Assembly: GCA_949358305.1 (NCBI GenBank)
Contig: OX442316.1
Location: 11,904,001 to 11,968,000 of the forward strand
DNA: 64,000 nucleotides
Source: Strigamia acuminata
Lineage: Eukaryota; Arthropoda; Chilopoda; Geophilomorpha; Linotaeniidae
Reading direction: 5' to 3'
Shown here: piece by piece, positions 25,401-38,287 of the stretch
How positions within the stretch are numbered: position 1 is the stretch's first letter
Layout: each line of letters begins with the position of its first letter
Position numbers and translations under genes: made by a program
The notes under the pieces: generated by a model
Told to the model about the DNA's origin: nothing
Databases searched by the model: none
The model's input: the letters and a program-made list of their open reading frames with translations, nothing else

Positions 25401-27031
25401 TTTGTTAATGACAAATAAAAGATTTGTCTTAATATTTCAAACGCTGGAATGGAATTTTTTTTTAGAAAAACTCACGATGTTTACTTCACATTTTTCGTTT
25501 ATGAATGTTGACGTTTAAAAATTCAGCCTCGAGTTAAGTTAACCGCTGAGTATAATTCGATTTAGATTATTTCATTTCGCCTAGTTTTGGTTTCTCTCTA
25601 AATTTCATCGATCGAGCGACTCTTGTTTTTCTCTCTGTCTACATGCTTTACATTTGTTATTGTGTGTGTGTCTTTTTTTAACATCTTTTCAAACGCCGCC
25701 TTGCATTTCCTGGACTAATTTCGCGGTTCACGTCAGCAAGTCTCACCTTTGACCTTCTTTCAATTCTCGCCTTCAATTTCAACGAAGCAACAACAAACGA
25801 ATTGGAGCAAAGAAAATAAAAGGAGCTTTTCTCAATTCTCTTTGGTTCGCACTTGAGGGTCGAATTTCATGTTGCACAAGGGGGTTTGTTTTATCAGAAA
25901 GAAATCTTCCCATGGCTGCCTCTGAGGCAAAAGTGCCATCCCTACACCCCTGGAACGCGCGAACGAACGCGAGGGGGAGTGGTTGGTCAAGCTCACGCAC
26001 ACACTGTGTAATCAAGTCAATTACCAACTTTTTCTACCTTTTTCTATTAATATTTCTAACTTAAAGCGGAGAATTGTGTTTAAAACCACTTAAATGTAAT
26101 TGTCTGCGTCAATGGCATAGAAAATGCGTTAAACTAAGTTTGAAAGAAGAAAAAATGTGTGGAATAAAATAGAATGCGAACAAAAAGAAGATTTCTAATT
26201 GCTTTGGATTTTCAACTGTGAAATAAACAGGTGATGTGAAAATATTTGAGATGACAGGTGAAGTTTATATAGCTTTGTTCCCCGAACCGTTCTCCCGCTG
26301 GATTGCACACGAAAAATCGGCGTTTGTTGACCGCCAAACAATAAACATTTGATAACTAAGAATAAACAGAATAGTGAAGTTTATACTCTCCATCGATTCG
26401 CGCACCCACTTCATCAAAAAATCTGCAAAATCTGGTATTCATCCGACTGCACAGCATGCTTGGCACACGATACCAATTTTCTACTGCCATTTTTAGTCAC
26501 ATTTTTCCATATTCATCGCACAAGTGTAAATAATTCCAACACTGTAAATGCAAGAAATCCTCCAAATAACCTGCACCCCTCACCCCACCAAAAATAAAAA
26601 AAATAAAAAAACCTTAAAAAAATAAATAAAAAGTCCAATTTTCCCAATAGGTTCTCTCAAATACTTTTCTCCCCCCTCCGACTTATTAAAAGAAAACACA
26701 CGCGTATGGAATAACAAAAATGTAACAACCAAGCCGGAATGCTGTTGTTTTTACCTGCAGATGCAGATAAGAAAAATTGAGGCAAATTTAAATATTATTA
26801 TCCTTATATTACGACAAAACGTGATGCTAATCAAATTGTTTCGGTGATGTGATATGGACGAGAGAAAGAAAGAAGACGAGGATCGCGAGGATCATTTGCA
26901 CCAAGGTCAAGTCGACTAAAAATGAGGGGATCGTTGAACTTAATGGGAAAAGGTGATAGAAATGGATGCTGGAGCTTACCTGTGAGGCTGAAAATCAGCA
27001 CGACCATCATGAAGCGAGCGTGGGCGGGCAT
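12628..27031 (-). CDS. Dscam: Dscam-like Ig/FN3 cell-adhesion receptor with alternative Ig7 exons
   Basis: Homophilic immunoglobulin-superfamily neuronal receptor. The exons join in consistent phase into about 1,832 residues. Order: signal peptide (26,980-27,031); Ig1 (25,091-25,230; 23,662-23,842); Ig2 (23,052-23,213; 22,829-22,984); Ig3 (21,758-21,875; 21,518-21,696); Ig4 (21,173-21,439); Ig5 (20,806-21,105); Ig6 (20,626-20,727; 20,395-20,556); one of three Ig7 exons; Ig8 (17,252-17,371; 17,013-17,189); Ig9 (16,799-16,949; 16,584-16,732); FN3 1-4 (14,916-16,519); Ig10 (14,732-14,846; 14,518-14,672); FN3 5-6 (13,555-14,443); helix within IRIVIPICISVTAICVILVV; tail exons 13,369-13,497, 13,238-13,308, 13,098-13,167, 12,829-13,018 and 12,628-12,718. 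Motifs typical of Dscam include FRAEDYRQ in Ig1 and GYPIDNITWEK in Ig6. Ig2 and Ig3 are single copy, so it resembles insect Dscam2/AbsCAM rather than hypervariable Dscam1. The stop at 12,628-12,630 assumes read-through of a GTAAGTAA that also looks like a donor. Confidence 0.93.
18243..18524 (-). CDS. Dscam: Dscam Ig7 alternative exon, variant 3 (3'-most)
   Basis: A 282-bp exon encodes an Ig domain opening PPKITPFSFQDAH, with SHGDLPLKFTWEKDGVR and DGNYTCIASNDAG. It is phase 1 at both ends (ccag|TC and G|gtaaat). The following intron to the constitutive Ig8 exon is 871 bp, long for this gene, and could hold splicing control elements; no fourth Ig7 copy was found in it. Confidence 0.85.
18948..19241 (-). 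CDS. Dscam: Dscam Ig7 alternative exon, variant 2
   Basis: A 294-bp exon encodes an Ig domain opening APKLVPFSFHGDY, with SQGDLPISLQWKKDGRR and SGTYSCIARNEAG. It is phase 1 at both ends (ccag|TT and G|gtaggc). The intron from variant 1 is 546 bp and contains a run of about 28 T on the minus strand (19,426-19,453 as A on the plus strand), which could act as an unusually long polypyrimidine tract. Confidence 0.85.
19426..19453. repeat. Dscam: Poly(A)/poly(T) run inside the Ig7 exon cluster
   Basis: An uninterrupted run of about 28 A on the plus strand, hence T on the transcribed RNA as U, lies in the intron between Ig7 variants 1 and 2. Confidence 0.8.
19788..20075 (-). CDS. Dscam: Dscam Ig7 alternative exon, variant 1 (5'-most)
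   Basis: A 288-bp exon encodes a complete Ig domain opening PPKIIPFAF, with SEGDLPVRFQWLKDGRQ around the second strand pair and SGNYTCVVANSAG at the second cysteine. It is phase 1 at both ends, with acceptor ttcag|TT and donor G|gtaatt. It is homologous along its full length to the two exons that follow, as in the alternative Ig7 exons of insect Dscam2. Confidence 0.85.
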
Positions 27032-27735
27032 CGCTTCGAGGAGGTTGAGTGAGGTGATGGCGGCAAACGCTGCGCGCTGCTCACAAGCTCCGGTTTTCTT
27101 GAACGTTTGGCACGCAGATGCTGAGTAGCATCGCTGGACCAGAATAGCAGTCTGATTCAATGTGAGAAGATGCTCGCTCTTCAAGATGGTGGTGTTTGTG
27201 GGTTAAAAATGGTGGCCAGGTGCAAATCCAATGCTCTTAGGCATACAATGAAGCTCTGGGGAGTCTGGAGGAAAAGGCCATGCTCAGTGCAGGATGCTAT
27301 AAATGCAGTTCTGGAGACGCTGGAACCAACAGCGGAGCGCGGAGGGATGAGAATCGACAAGGATCATGCGCATGCGCGCTGAACGTTCGTCGCCAGCATC
27401 CGTCCAATGATTATCGATGCGTCATCTGTCCTTGAGTTGTTCAATAATTTTGCCATGAAATTTCGCTTTTATTTATTTTTCAAATCAGGTTCTTCTACGG
27501 CGCTTTCCGATTGCAAAGAAAATTAGATTTTTATTGTTATTGTTATTTTTTTTTAATTTTTTTTTTACAAAAACAAAATAAATTTTAAGTTTTTACAAAT
27601 TTTGATTTTTCGATGATTTCTGCGCATAAAATTTACAATTCACGAAATTAAAACTGATTTAATGATTTAACGACAAAAAAAAAACATCAAAACAAATAAA
27701 TATAATATTAATTACAATTAAAATAAAAACAAGCA
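27032..27735. other. Intergenic: Dscam 5' region and sulfotransferase 3' flank
   Basis: The first part (27,032 to about 27,400) is less AT-rich and probably holds the Dscam 5' UTR and promoter. The Dscam frame stays open upstream to another ATG at 27,184, but MPAHARFMMVVLIFSLTG gives the better signal peptide. The rest, to 27,735, is AT-rich and is likely the 3' UTR of the sulfotransferase. Confidence 0.5.
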
Positions 27736-29562
27736 TCAAGACGTTTCCAAATATTTCCTTCTGCCTTCCGACGTGATTCTGAACGAATAATACGGCATCT
27801 GTTGTTTCCTCAATTCCGCCGTGTACGGCAGCTCAGCTTTAGCCAGATTTTTACATGTAGAATCCGTCATATTTACTCTCAATTTAAACCCATAAACTTG
27901 ATCACTAAACGGTTTGTAACTGAAATCTAAATTCGACGCTTCGACTTCCCCTTCGACACAAAAATCGTGCCAAAACTTCACTTTCTTCTCCAACTCCTCC
28001 ACCTCGACTTTCATTCTCTCGACACCGAACTCGGCGATTTGCTGCGACAATCGTCGGTCAAAATAATCGTACAATATTTGATCGGCTCGATTAAACTCCC
28101 TCAACCCATCTTCGATATCCGGCTCGATGCTGAGTTTACTAAAAGGCATCCGCACGTTATGTTTAAAAATAAGCACATCCTCGTCCTCCCAACACAAACG
28201 GTGTCGCAACAATACGAGCGACTCCATCATCCGCTCGGCCATCATCACCAAGTCGAATTTGCGATCCAAATAACGCACATAAATCACAACAGCGTCGGTG
28301 TTATCAAAATGCCGTTCGTCTAAACCCAAGTCGAAAAGCATCTGATTGCGTCCGAATTTTTGGAAAAGTCGTTTATTGTTCAATGCCAGAGCATCGTGTG
28401 TTCCATAAGCGAAATCTTCTAAGGTTAAATTAAAATGTCTGTTAAATTTGCTGTACGAGTAGAGAGATTCGAACATGTGGGCCGGATCACGAAGTATAGT
28501 GACAAATGTGGCGTTACCATTAACGACGCGGCGCATCTCGTGGAAATTGAAGCGTGCGTGGTGACACAGGATGTTGTAGGAGTAGCCTGGTTTGAGTCGA
28601 GGCACAAACTCGCGTTTAAACGGCTGAGGATGTCCAAAATAATTGTTTGACGGGGGTAGAGCGATGAGAAGTCCGTGATTTTCCGCATATCTCATGAAAA
28701 TGTTCTGGATTGTCGATCCTGCGGTTTTGTGCGTTTTCAGGAAAATCACCGAATTTTTCGGCGTGCATTGCGGCTGCACGTCATTCCAACCTGGTGCTGA
28801 TTGCAAATAATTGTGATAAAGGCCAGGGCTACTAGAAATAGAGAATATCGAATAATCACACGTCATTTCTATCGATTATATGGAATCGTGCAATCATTTT
28901 TTATTGCACTAATTTTAAAATTTTGCGCAAACTAAAGCGGATTTCTCGAAAACCATGCAAAATGACGACCACAGAAATGACAGAACATTAAAAAAAAAGT
29001 TTATTTTGGTTTTGCTTTCGTAAATTGTTCACATTTTTCATTCGAAAAGTTCCAGTCCCTTATCTTAAAAACCTGTTTATCAGGTCGTGCACGTGTGGGT
29101 TCGAAAAGCCATTTTTAAACCAGTGTAATTGGTTTCGCATGTAAAACAAGCGATTTACACTCGTTTAAATGACTTTTCGGACCCACCTAATTATTTTAAA
29201 TGCCATAAGATTTTATTTGAATTTTCAAATTGTTCGCGGCTAATTTAAACCGATGATTAATAAGTGACAAGGACAAACACTTGAAAAGGTTGCCTTGCCA
29301 ATTGCAACAAACCAGCACTGTTAAACACGGTCAATTAAACATCCCCTTTTCCCGAAACACAGCAATGGCAAAGGTCAATATCCCCAAACAAATTCACGCT
29401 TCAATTGTTTAATTTGTAAGGGAAAAAAATAAAAATCATAAAAAAAAGAACTTACCTTAAAATTGTAAAGTGATAAAACCCAAATATTGCCACAAGAAGG
29501 CACATAAAACATATACATAATTTAGGCCTAATTCTTAAAACGGATCCTATACTTGCCGTCAT
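27736..29562 (-). CDS. Galactose-3-O-sulfotransferase family protein (Gal3ST-like)
   Basis: Type II Golgi enzyme predicted to move sulfate from PAPS to a galactose-type sugar on glycolipid or glycoprotein. Two coding exons, 29,456-29,562 and 27,736-28,831, join in phase 2 to give 400 residues. Exon 1 encodes a short basic N-terminus and the signal anchor CICFMCLLVAIFGFYHF. Exon 2 is the whole lumenal domain with no further intron. It has the 5'-phosphosulfate loop FLKTHKTAGSTIQNIF and the 3'-phosphate motif TILRDPAHMFESLYSY of the galactosylceramide sulfotransferase family. An acceptor just upstream of the ATG (29,577) shows that a further 5' exon exists; 31,160-31,252 is a candidate. The acceptor sugar cannot be inferred. 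Confidence 0.88.
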
Positions 29563-29930
29563 CAAAAAAACGTTGCACTAAAAGAAAAGAATCAAAAATA
29601 TATACGTGAATCACTTGAAAAGGAAATTAACATTCCATTAGACATCCAAACGTCTAAACTTAGAACGAATTTGATGTTCGTGGATCAATGTGCTCAACGC
29701 ACTCTCTCGAGTATCATTGATAAGATACCAAAATGTTTTCTCAATTATTGAAATTTTTTTTGAAATAATAAAAATAATAATAATAAAAATAAAAAAATCC
29801 CAAATGACATCACCACCTAATTTAAATAATACGTACAATCAAAGTGATTGTTACTGCTATATGCAAATCTCGAGTTGAAGCACATTTGAAGGTTTATGGC
29901 ACACTTTAAAGTGATGAAGAGTGCACACTG

Positions 29931-30053
29931 ACCACAACTGACCTTTACACGACTATAAATCGCATGCAACTTGTCAACCACGAGGAGAAGACAAATTTTT
30001 TGCTCGCCGGTACCGGTAGTTTCCGTAAAATCCAAATTCTCCATTTCCATCAC
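29931..30053 (-). other. Candidate unassigned exon
   Basis: A minus-strand block with a plausible acceptor (cctttag|TCG) and donor (AAAG|gtcagt) is open for about 40 codons in one frame (VMEMENLDFTETTGTGEQ...). Its phase does not join the 31.2-kb exon, so if real it is an alternative 5' exon of the sulfotransferase. Evidence is weak, and the end coordinates are approximate. Confidence 0.2.
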
Positions 30054-30439
30054 GACTAAAGGAAAGTGTTTGAGATGTTTATGCATTTTGCCAATGGAGT
30101 GGGACTGATGAAATATTTATTATTTTCAAGTTGTCGTTGCGTAATGTAAAATGATAAAGTTTAATTGTCACAGCGAAGGGAAAAGGCTGAATTGATTGCA
30201 AATAGGGAGAAAATATGAGATCGTATGTTGCACTTTCACTTTAAATGAAACATTAATAAAGATGCATGTTTGTCAAGCGAATAGTCATCTACACATCTAC
30301 TCTAAACCAGAGTAGCGAACTCGAGTAATAAATTGCAAACAACTTCAGCTCATTAAACTTGGAACTCGCTTCACATTACCAAGGACTAATCATCTATTTG
30401 GGATGAGTTTGCCTTAATTAATAAAAAATAAATGTCACC

Positions 30440-30474
30440 AGACATAAACATAAACATTTGTTTATGTTTGCGTC
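30440..30474. repeat. 35-nt hairpin
   Basis: AGACATAAACATAAACA is followed within a few bases by its near-perfect reverse complement, TGTTTATGTTTGCGTCT. Function unknown; it lies in the presumed sulfotransferase 5' intron. Confidence 0.5.
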
Positions 30475-31159
30475 TTAAAAACGAGTTTTAGATGGGAAAA
30501 TGTACATTTTCTCACTTTATTACTGCATAAAAATGTTACGAAATCAATAGGTTAGAGCATAGATATAAATTAACTACCTCTGGTTTAATCCTGCTAGAAT
30601 GGCAATATAAACTTGCAAGCAGACAATGGCATTACATTCGGATTAAATGTCAACTTGTAAATTGCATAACACGGGATAATTCGTGTTGAAAAGCAAATCG
30701 CGGTCAATATTGATGCCTCAACAAATTGAATAAATTTAAAATGAAGAAATTATTATTATTATTTTTTTAAATTAGAGAAGACATTACTTTTGCAGTGTGA
30801 TTTCTGTCGCTTTGTACGTACCGCATTATGCCAGTTTGTCAACATTTTATGGTCTGTGACGAAATAATTGCACTTATTGTTTTTAATCCAGTGGATCTTT
30901 CTCGAGTCCTAACGCTGTGATGGCATTTGCCACACATTTTATAACTTTAGATTGTAAAATGTTTTATGTACTTCAGCTGTCAAACTATTAAAATCACTGC
31001 ACCCCGCCCAGAAGGAAATAAAAGACTTAAATATTAGAAAATAACTAAAATTAAATTGATAAATAAAAAATATAAACAATATAAAAAAAACTTTTCCTCA
31101 TTATGCAAAAAAATTCACTCTTACGTCATAGCAAACTTTTGCCGCTCATTTTTACCCAC

Positions 31160-31252
31160 CTGTATGGCATTTTTTGTTTCCGTCTTCGAACCACGTGAAT
31201 CGTCTTCTGGCTTCAGAGGACACAGTACCAGCATCCGTTCAAGGTTCCTCAT
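31160..31252 (-). CDS. Possible upstream first exon (N-terminal extension of the sulfotransferase)
   Basis: A minus-strand ATG opens 31 codons beginning MRNLERMLVLCPLKPEDD and ends in phase 0 at a strong donor (CAG|gtgggt). Spliced to the acceptor at 29,577 it stays in frame through CNVFL into the sulfotransferase ATG, adding a basic cytosolic tail. No homology supports it. It could equally be a non-coding 5' exon. Confidence 0.35.
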
Positions 31253-33240
31253 AGCTTTATCCTTGAATGATATTTTACATCAGCGACAGACGTCTCTCCG
31301 GGCGAGCGTGTTGTGACTGGTTGGCGACAAGACAAAGGGCGTCTTGTGTTAACGCCACGACGCGAGTGGGATGACAAACTAGATTAAACTAATCAAGTTT
31401 GACACACCAAACAACACACGGAGACACCGAGGAATGCAAGAATCTCATCTATTAAGCGTATTGCTCCATTTCTATACGAATAGAACAAATAGCAGCGCTT
31501 GTGTCTGGGGAACCGGGAGAATCAAATGTGAGATTGGGTGGGGGTAGGAACACATTCCTCGTTTCGTTGAGGCAGCGATTTGGGCTTGTGGAGGGTGACA
31601 CATTGCCACTGCAGGGGTGTTGTAATGCGAGACACTTTTCACTTGACAGGGAAGCGAAAAAGTTGCGATTTAGTAAACAATCGTTTCCGGGGTGGAATAA
31701 AAATTAGTAAATAGCATTTCATAAAACTTGGTACATGTGGTCGCACATGCCAACTGTAAGACATGTTAATTCTATATTTAGGACGTGATTTTTGATGTGT
31801 TGTGGATAGTTGCGAGTGCAATGCACAACTCTAGACTGTAAAGCAATTTCTTACCTTTTGGAAGTAGAAACGTCTCTTGTGAATGTCTACTGAAAAACAA
31901 CAGATCGTCTTTCTTCCAATAACGCAGAATTATCTCTATTTATGCTGGCTGTTTCCTCTTTAGTTTTCACATGTGATTACTAAATTGTTTTTAAAACTGC
32001 ACATTGATAGTTCACATATTTCTGTTGACGCTGCAGAAAAGATAATTTAAATCGAATCGAGTCTTATTTAAATGTTTTCTTTCTTATTCGTAATTTTGTT
32101 CTTGATATTTGGAAAATACGGAAAATACTTGTAACATTGATCAAAATAAATTATTTACGTACAAACGTATCACTGCATTCGTCATTACATCGTAAATATT
32201 TTAAAAAATGGCGGGCTTCTTGACAGCTCCCAAATTTATAAATAAATTCTTTCTTCAGACTTTGATTAATCAAATCATGGAAAAAAAATCGCTTTTTCTG
32301 TTTCAATTCAGAGAATATTTCATTAAAAAGAAAAAAAAAAGGAGACCATACATAATGATGACATTGCAAATGGCTTTTATTTGAAAAATGTTGTCCCAAA
32401 TATTGATTGTACATAACGTTGAGCATATCAAGGCAAGGCAATCATCAAAAATAAAAATATCTCTTTGAAATAACAATGCAATAAAAAGAGATATAAATGG
32501 ACCCTTTTTTAGGTCATTAAAATAATTACTTATAACCTTTAAAAGGCACATATCATTAAGTTAAGGCAAAAAAATATATTTACAAATCATTAATCTACCA
32601 CCAAAAATTAATTTCAGTTTCGCACTTGAAATTTGCGTCTAAAATCCACAAAAAAAAAATAAAAAAAAATAAATTTTTACCATCAAAATCCAATGGAAAC
32701 TGACAACTGTGACATTCAAGACATCAATAAATGTCTGGAATTAAGTTCATCTATTGTGGAATTTGCTTTTCAGTAATAAATAACGACATTACCATTAAGC
32801 AACAATCTGCATAATCAGTAAAAATAAATCTAAAAAACACTTGTAAAATAATAATTAGCATATTTTACCACTATTGCAAGGGAGATAGGAAAAAGACTCG
32901 TGTAACGAGAAACAAAATTCGTTATCCCGCACGGAAAAAAGAAAATATGACATTTTTTATGCGTGAAATAATTGAAATAAATCTATGCAAATGTACGTGT
33001 ACTTGGTACTTAAATTTCAATTGGACGACCACACAAAGCAAATCCCGTTTGCGTTTTTTCGGAAAGTTGGATACGTAACAGCAGGACTGCATTCCAAAGT
33101 GACAGTACGACTCTTATTACCCAACATGCACTGCAACTGCGAAGCTACAATAACTCGAAGTTCTCGTTTTTGGCTCCTAAATTTGCATAATACAATAATT
33201 AAATCAAATTGCTCAACTTTAACGGTATGCAAAGTATTAT
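31253..33240. other. Intergenic between myosin 3' end and sulfotransferase 5' region
   Basis: No gene was recognised. A less AT-rich part at about 31,270-31,660 could be promoter for the leftward sulfotransferase transcript. The remainder is AT-rich and includes the likely 3' UTR of the myosin gene. Confidence 0.45.
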
Positions 33241-36200
33241 TTACTGTTGCCACAAGCTGCAGAGAGCGCCAACCAATTCGCCGACCCTATTTTCTTTGCC
33301 ACCATTACTAATAAGGGTCATCACCATATCGTTTCCCTTTTTAGAATGGATGACCACCAGTTGGTCCTTCCCTGGACTCACGCTGATCCCTGTAACCTAA
33401 ACAATTAGCCGTTTTAATGAAAATACGATTAATCAAACAATTTTATGTCGCAATACTTCTGTCAACAGAAACGGAGTTTTCAACGAAGTAAATTTCTTGT
33501 TTTCCAATTTATAAATTAACTTGTCCGTTATGAGAAGCGAGCGTTCTGCGGTTTTAAAATGTTTATTTACCTAAAAAAAAAATTATTTATTATTATTTCT
33601 TATATTATTATTTTTTTTTTTAGTTTCTGAGATTCACCTTCCTAATAAGACTTGAAAATACAACTTTGTGGAATTTATCTTTTATACGAAGATGACTGAC
33701 GGATGAAACAAATGCGGCTACGTTGTCGTTTTCGTTCACTAAAGATAAATAATTTCCGTCCCATTTCCGGTGGATGCCCCAATCTGGTTTACGATTATTC
33801 AAAGCTTCGTACGCAGCTGCCTTTTGTCGCAACTGGGGCCAATCTTCGCGTGGAATCCTTTGCAACACCATAAAAGCTTGCCAACTACAACAGTTTACTA
33901 TTACTCATACAATACTGAATCCTAAATCGTTTTGCATACCGATTGAAAATGCTTGTCAACTGCGATGCAGCCATTTTGAGCACACACGGTGTTGATGGCC
34001 AATTTAAACTTTTGCCATAATCTTTCAAGGCTTTCGCATTTCTATTGCCAAAAATAATGAATATTATTAATAATTTAAACGGTGTTCAAGTAAAAATATC
34101 ATTACGCGAAAGTACTCGCCAACTGTCGAACATAATGCCTCAATTTATATTGGCGGTAAGAAGACATGATAGTTTGAACGGCTTTTATCTTGCGTAGTCG
34201 AGTCCGGACCAATGTTCCTCTCCATATCTTTAAAATTCCGAATATTACAAAAACAAAATATATTTTAACTCTGAATATCATCATCTTACTTTCTGTAAAA
34301 ATATGACAATTCCAGGAATAAGTCGACTTCGAGCATTCTCCAAATTAGAAAGGGTCTGTGGCGAGCGAACAAAAATTTTCGTGTTTCCATACACAACGTC
34401 GTCGGAATAACTTTGTTGTTCGATCAAAATTCGAACGCCATCTTTATCGGTTCCACCACAGAAGTTAGGCCATGTATATTTGGAAATCATTTTATATCTA
34501 AAATTTATTTTTTCAAAAAAGATAAATATTCATTCTAATAATATTTTTTTTTTTAAAAAATCATATTTTATTTACCTACGAAGAAATCGATCGTATGTCT
34601 GTCTGTATGCAAAGCCGGCTCTACGCACGCGTATATTTTCAAGAAGTCCCAAATAGCACACTTGATGACGTACTCGTTCTTCAGTAAAAAGTACCGGAGA
34701 CTTCTGTTCGTTTGGTTTAATACATCGCACATAATACGGCTCCTAGTATATATAAAATAATTAAAAATTGAAACAACAAACTGCAAAAACCACGTAAATC
34801 CATGTCGTACTTTGCTAGTAAGATTTTTCACCAATTCAATCATCGAATTCTTAAATAAAGTTCCGGCTGTAAGCGGTCTTTTAGTCACCTAATGTAAAAC
34901 ATTATAAGAAATGAATTGTTTTCACAATTTTATAGACATTTTTGCTTACTTTTGTCACATGTTGCGCACCTTCGGGCCACATAGATTTTATCAATTCATT
35001 CGAACTATAAAATTAAATGTTTTATTTTGTGTAAAAGGTTAAATTTCGCATTTATTACCTATTGTATAGAAGTCTTTTAAAATCTTGAAACAACATGTCT
35101 TTATTTTTGTCGATGAATCCAATTATGTTGTAAGTGACATCGCCAGCATAATGTTTAACTCGAAAATCACGATGATGTTCCAGGGACTTATCTGCAGGAT
35201 TCGTCTGCAATTTTTAACCAATATAGATAAATGTGTACTCAAAAACTAACATTAATAATTACCATACGACTGGCGTAATGCTTGTGACCAATCAGTTTGT
35301 TATTCATTGCCTCCAAAAGTAACTATAGAAAAAAAATATTTTTTTTTTGTCAAATTTTCCTTTTTCTTCACCGTAGACCTGAATTACCTCATCGTTAATT
35401 TTCCCCACGTTCAGACAAGCCTCGTCTAAAATAGCAATTATTCCTTTATGATTTTGTTCGGCCAGTTCACAAATTACTTGGTTGTTAAAATATTCAATCT
35501 AAATATTTAAAAAATAAAAAGTATGTTATAACTCGAGTCGGGATTAAAAACAAATTTATAACCAACGTATTGCCATTCAATTCCTTCTCTTCTGTATTCT
35601 TCCTGTTCGGATTTCAAGACAAGTTCAATAAAAAGCTGTTGTAATTTCTCGTTACAATAATTAATACAAAATTGTTCAAAGCTGTAAAAAAAAAAAGAAT
35701 TTAAAATGCAGTATGGTTTAAAATTGAAATACCAACCTGTTGTTATCAAATATTTCAAATCCATAAATATCCAGCACTCCAATTACAGTGTCTTTGGCAT
35801 GTTTATTTCCACCTGTCTTAACATGAATCGCATCATTTACTTGACTGACAATCCAAGTGAACATACGTTCATAAATCGCCTAAAAAAAATTAAAATTCCA
35901 TTTATAATGCACCAAAAAAATTGCAGTTACATCGTTTTACTTTAGCCAGAGCATCTTGGCCGTATTTCGCTTGTTCAACCGTGTGCTCCTTCTCCATAAC
36001 TTCGCCACCCGCAGCGATGACTCTGTGACATAACGCTTTAATCAAACTTTCTTCGGAAACACTCAGCAATTCTGCAATGGTCCGCAAGTTTTCTAAATCG
36101 ACAATTTTCGTCTCGTCATTCTCGGATATAAATTCTGCATTTCCCTGAAGTAAAATAAAAAAAAATTTAATCAAGTATAAATCAAATAAACATGAAAATA

Positions 36201-38287
36201 ATTTTACTAAATGCAAGATGGCAGCTAATATGGTCCACAACGAATGAATGCGTTCAGGTTTTAAGCCCAGTACTCGTAAAGCTGAATTAACCGTTTTATA
36301 ATCCGTTCGATCGTTGATCGAATCAACCTAAAAGCATACATAAAGATAAAAATTATTGTTTTTAATATTCGCGTAATAAATTGTTAATCATGGCAGTCTC
36401 ATAAAATTAAAGTGTGCGGTAAACAGGATGCGAAATTTACCAAACAAACCAAATAAAACAGGTCAAACGACACAAAATGCCTCATCAAAGGTGCATAATC
36501 AATCAACAAGTGCAAAATAAAAAGGAATTTCGCAGCATAAATATCAAACTTCCTCATTCAACATCCTGTCAACACACGAAGAGAAAAATATTCAAGCGAA
36601 ACACTTAATTTACTCTACTTTTGGTGATTTTCCTTGGTTAATATAATAATAAGCGTTTGGATCTCGCTTAAGTTTCCACTTATTTAATTCTTGATCTGGA
36701 GAACCAAATATCAACTAAAAAAGACAGAAAAAAATTAAACATTTCTTCAATTTATAGTAAAAAATTTCACATACCTGATAAAAAGAATGAAAATTTCTTT
36801 CACCAAACTGCTGTGCCACAACCCTCGACTATATAAAAAATTAAAAAAAAATTGAAAATTGCCTCAAAAAATGGGTTAACAACTAACATACCTTTTCCAA
36901 TAGATAGTCATTGATATGTCCACCAACTGGATCGCCTTTAAAATCAAAATTAATATCCATATATTTTCCAAACCGACTTGAATTGTCATTTCTATTCGTC
37001 TTAGCATTCCCAAACGCTTCCAATATCACGTTTGATTGCAATAAAACATTTTTCACCCTAAATTCCATTCCAAACCACCAAAAATAAAACCACAATCTAT
37101 TTATTCAATTTTTATTCACAAAATTACCTGTCAACCTCCTGTTGCCCACTAATATTCGTCACCGCAGCGATATATCGCATAATAATTTTAGATGCTTCAG
37201 TTTTTCCAGAACCACTCTCACCTACACAAAAAAAAATTAACATTAAAACACGATTTGTTTTAAAAACTCTCATTTACACATACCAGAGATGACAATGCAC
37301 GTGTCCTTGCCTCGTCTTTTCATCGCTTTGTACGACGCATCCGCAATGGCAAAAATATGCGGCGGTCTTTCGAATATTTCCCTTCCCTTATATTGGTTCA
37401 CGTAATTTTGCCCGTAAATGTCCACAGTTCGATACGGATTGACCGAAATACAAACTTCGCCGATGTACGAGTATATTTTGCCGCCATTGTATCTGCGAGA
37501 TTGTTTAGATTAGATAACAATGGAGGGAAAAGTGTGTCCCGTTTTTTCAATGAAAATAAATTTAGCTCAAGTGCAATGAGTACCAAATGTCAAGTTCATG
37601 GAAGGGAAACGTGAGTTAAGACGTTGAATTTTTTTTTATTATTTTTTATACAGTATTTTAATGTTACTTATTAAGGTGGAGTTTATTAATGATCAATAGT
37701 TAATAGAAAATGTCTGCCAACAAACTTTTATTACGTAATTATTGTTTTTAATCCAGTCCGGATAAAAGGCGGTGGCTTATGACTCAATGCATGAGTTCAT
37801 AATGTAAGGGCAAAAAATGGGATCGTAGTGCTACAAGTGTGTTTATATAGATATTTTTTTAAATGAGAAAGATTAAATTATTATTTTTTCGTGTCAAGTG
37901 ATAAAATGAAGTTGAGTTTTTATTTACATTTACACTTCCTCCCCCCAGAAGTTATTTAAAGAATGTCAAAAGGTTCCAGGTGGTCTGTCAATCGCTGAGT
38001 AATTAATATTTTGTCGTGGTTTGTGAATTAACCTTGGCGATTTGGTAATAGCGTGGGACTTCCTCGAGAGATAAGTTTTTAAACAAAAAGAATTTCTGCA
38101 TATTTTAATTGTTTTGATTGTGATTGGTTGTATTGTTTGGCGATTGGTAAATGGTGATTTTATTTGTTTATTAAAGTTGGGATTGTTAATTGACTTACCT
38201 GACTCGGAGATTTTCGAGAACAGAGTCTAGTGTGATGTTTTCCAACAGGACAAAATCTCCAACGCCAACTTCGTCGTGAGATTCCAT
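33241..38287 (-). CDS. Myo1D: Unconventional class I myosin, myosin ID type
   Basis: Actin-based motor with a membrane-binding tail. In Drosophila the orthologue (Myo31DF) sets left-right organ chirality. The first exon (38,199-38,287) reads [20 protein letters not shown], close to the Myo1D N-terminus. The second (ending 37,492) has [20 protein letters not shown]. The P-loop [13 protein letters not shown] is at about 37,180-37,220. Later come [17 protein letters not shown] (switch I side), [20 protein letters not shown] (relay region, about 35,680-35,790), [12 protein letters not shown] (about 34,700) and two IQ motifs ([14 protein letters not shown] and [12 protein letters not shown], about 34,140-34,330). 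The TH1 tail ends in the last exon, 33,241-33,396 ([15 protein letters not shown] to the stop after LCSLWQQ). About 20 short exons. Family length is about 1,000 residues, which fits. Confidence 0.95.

Noticed and set aside
25779-26027. Minus-strand open frame of about 80 codons between Dscam exons 1 and 2
   Set aside because: No splice-phase match to the signal-peptide exon, which joins directly to 25,230, and no recognisable domain.
35507-35782. Extra coding sequence around the myosin exon (continuations such as [10 protein letters not shown])
   Set aside because: It reads past a splice donor into intron; the true exon ends after GIEWQYV in the conserved motor sequence.
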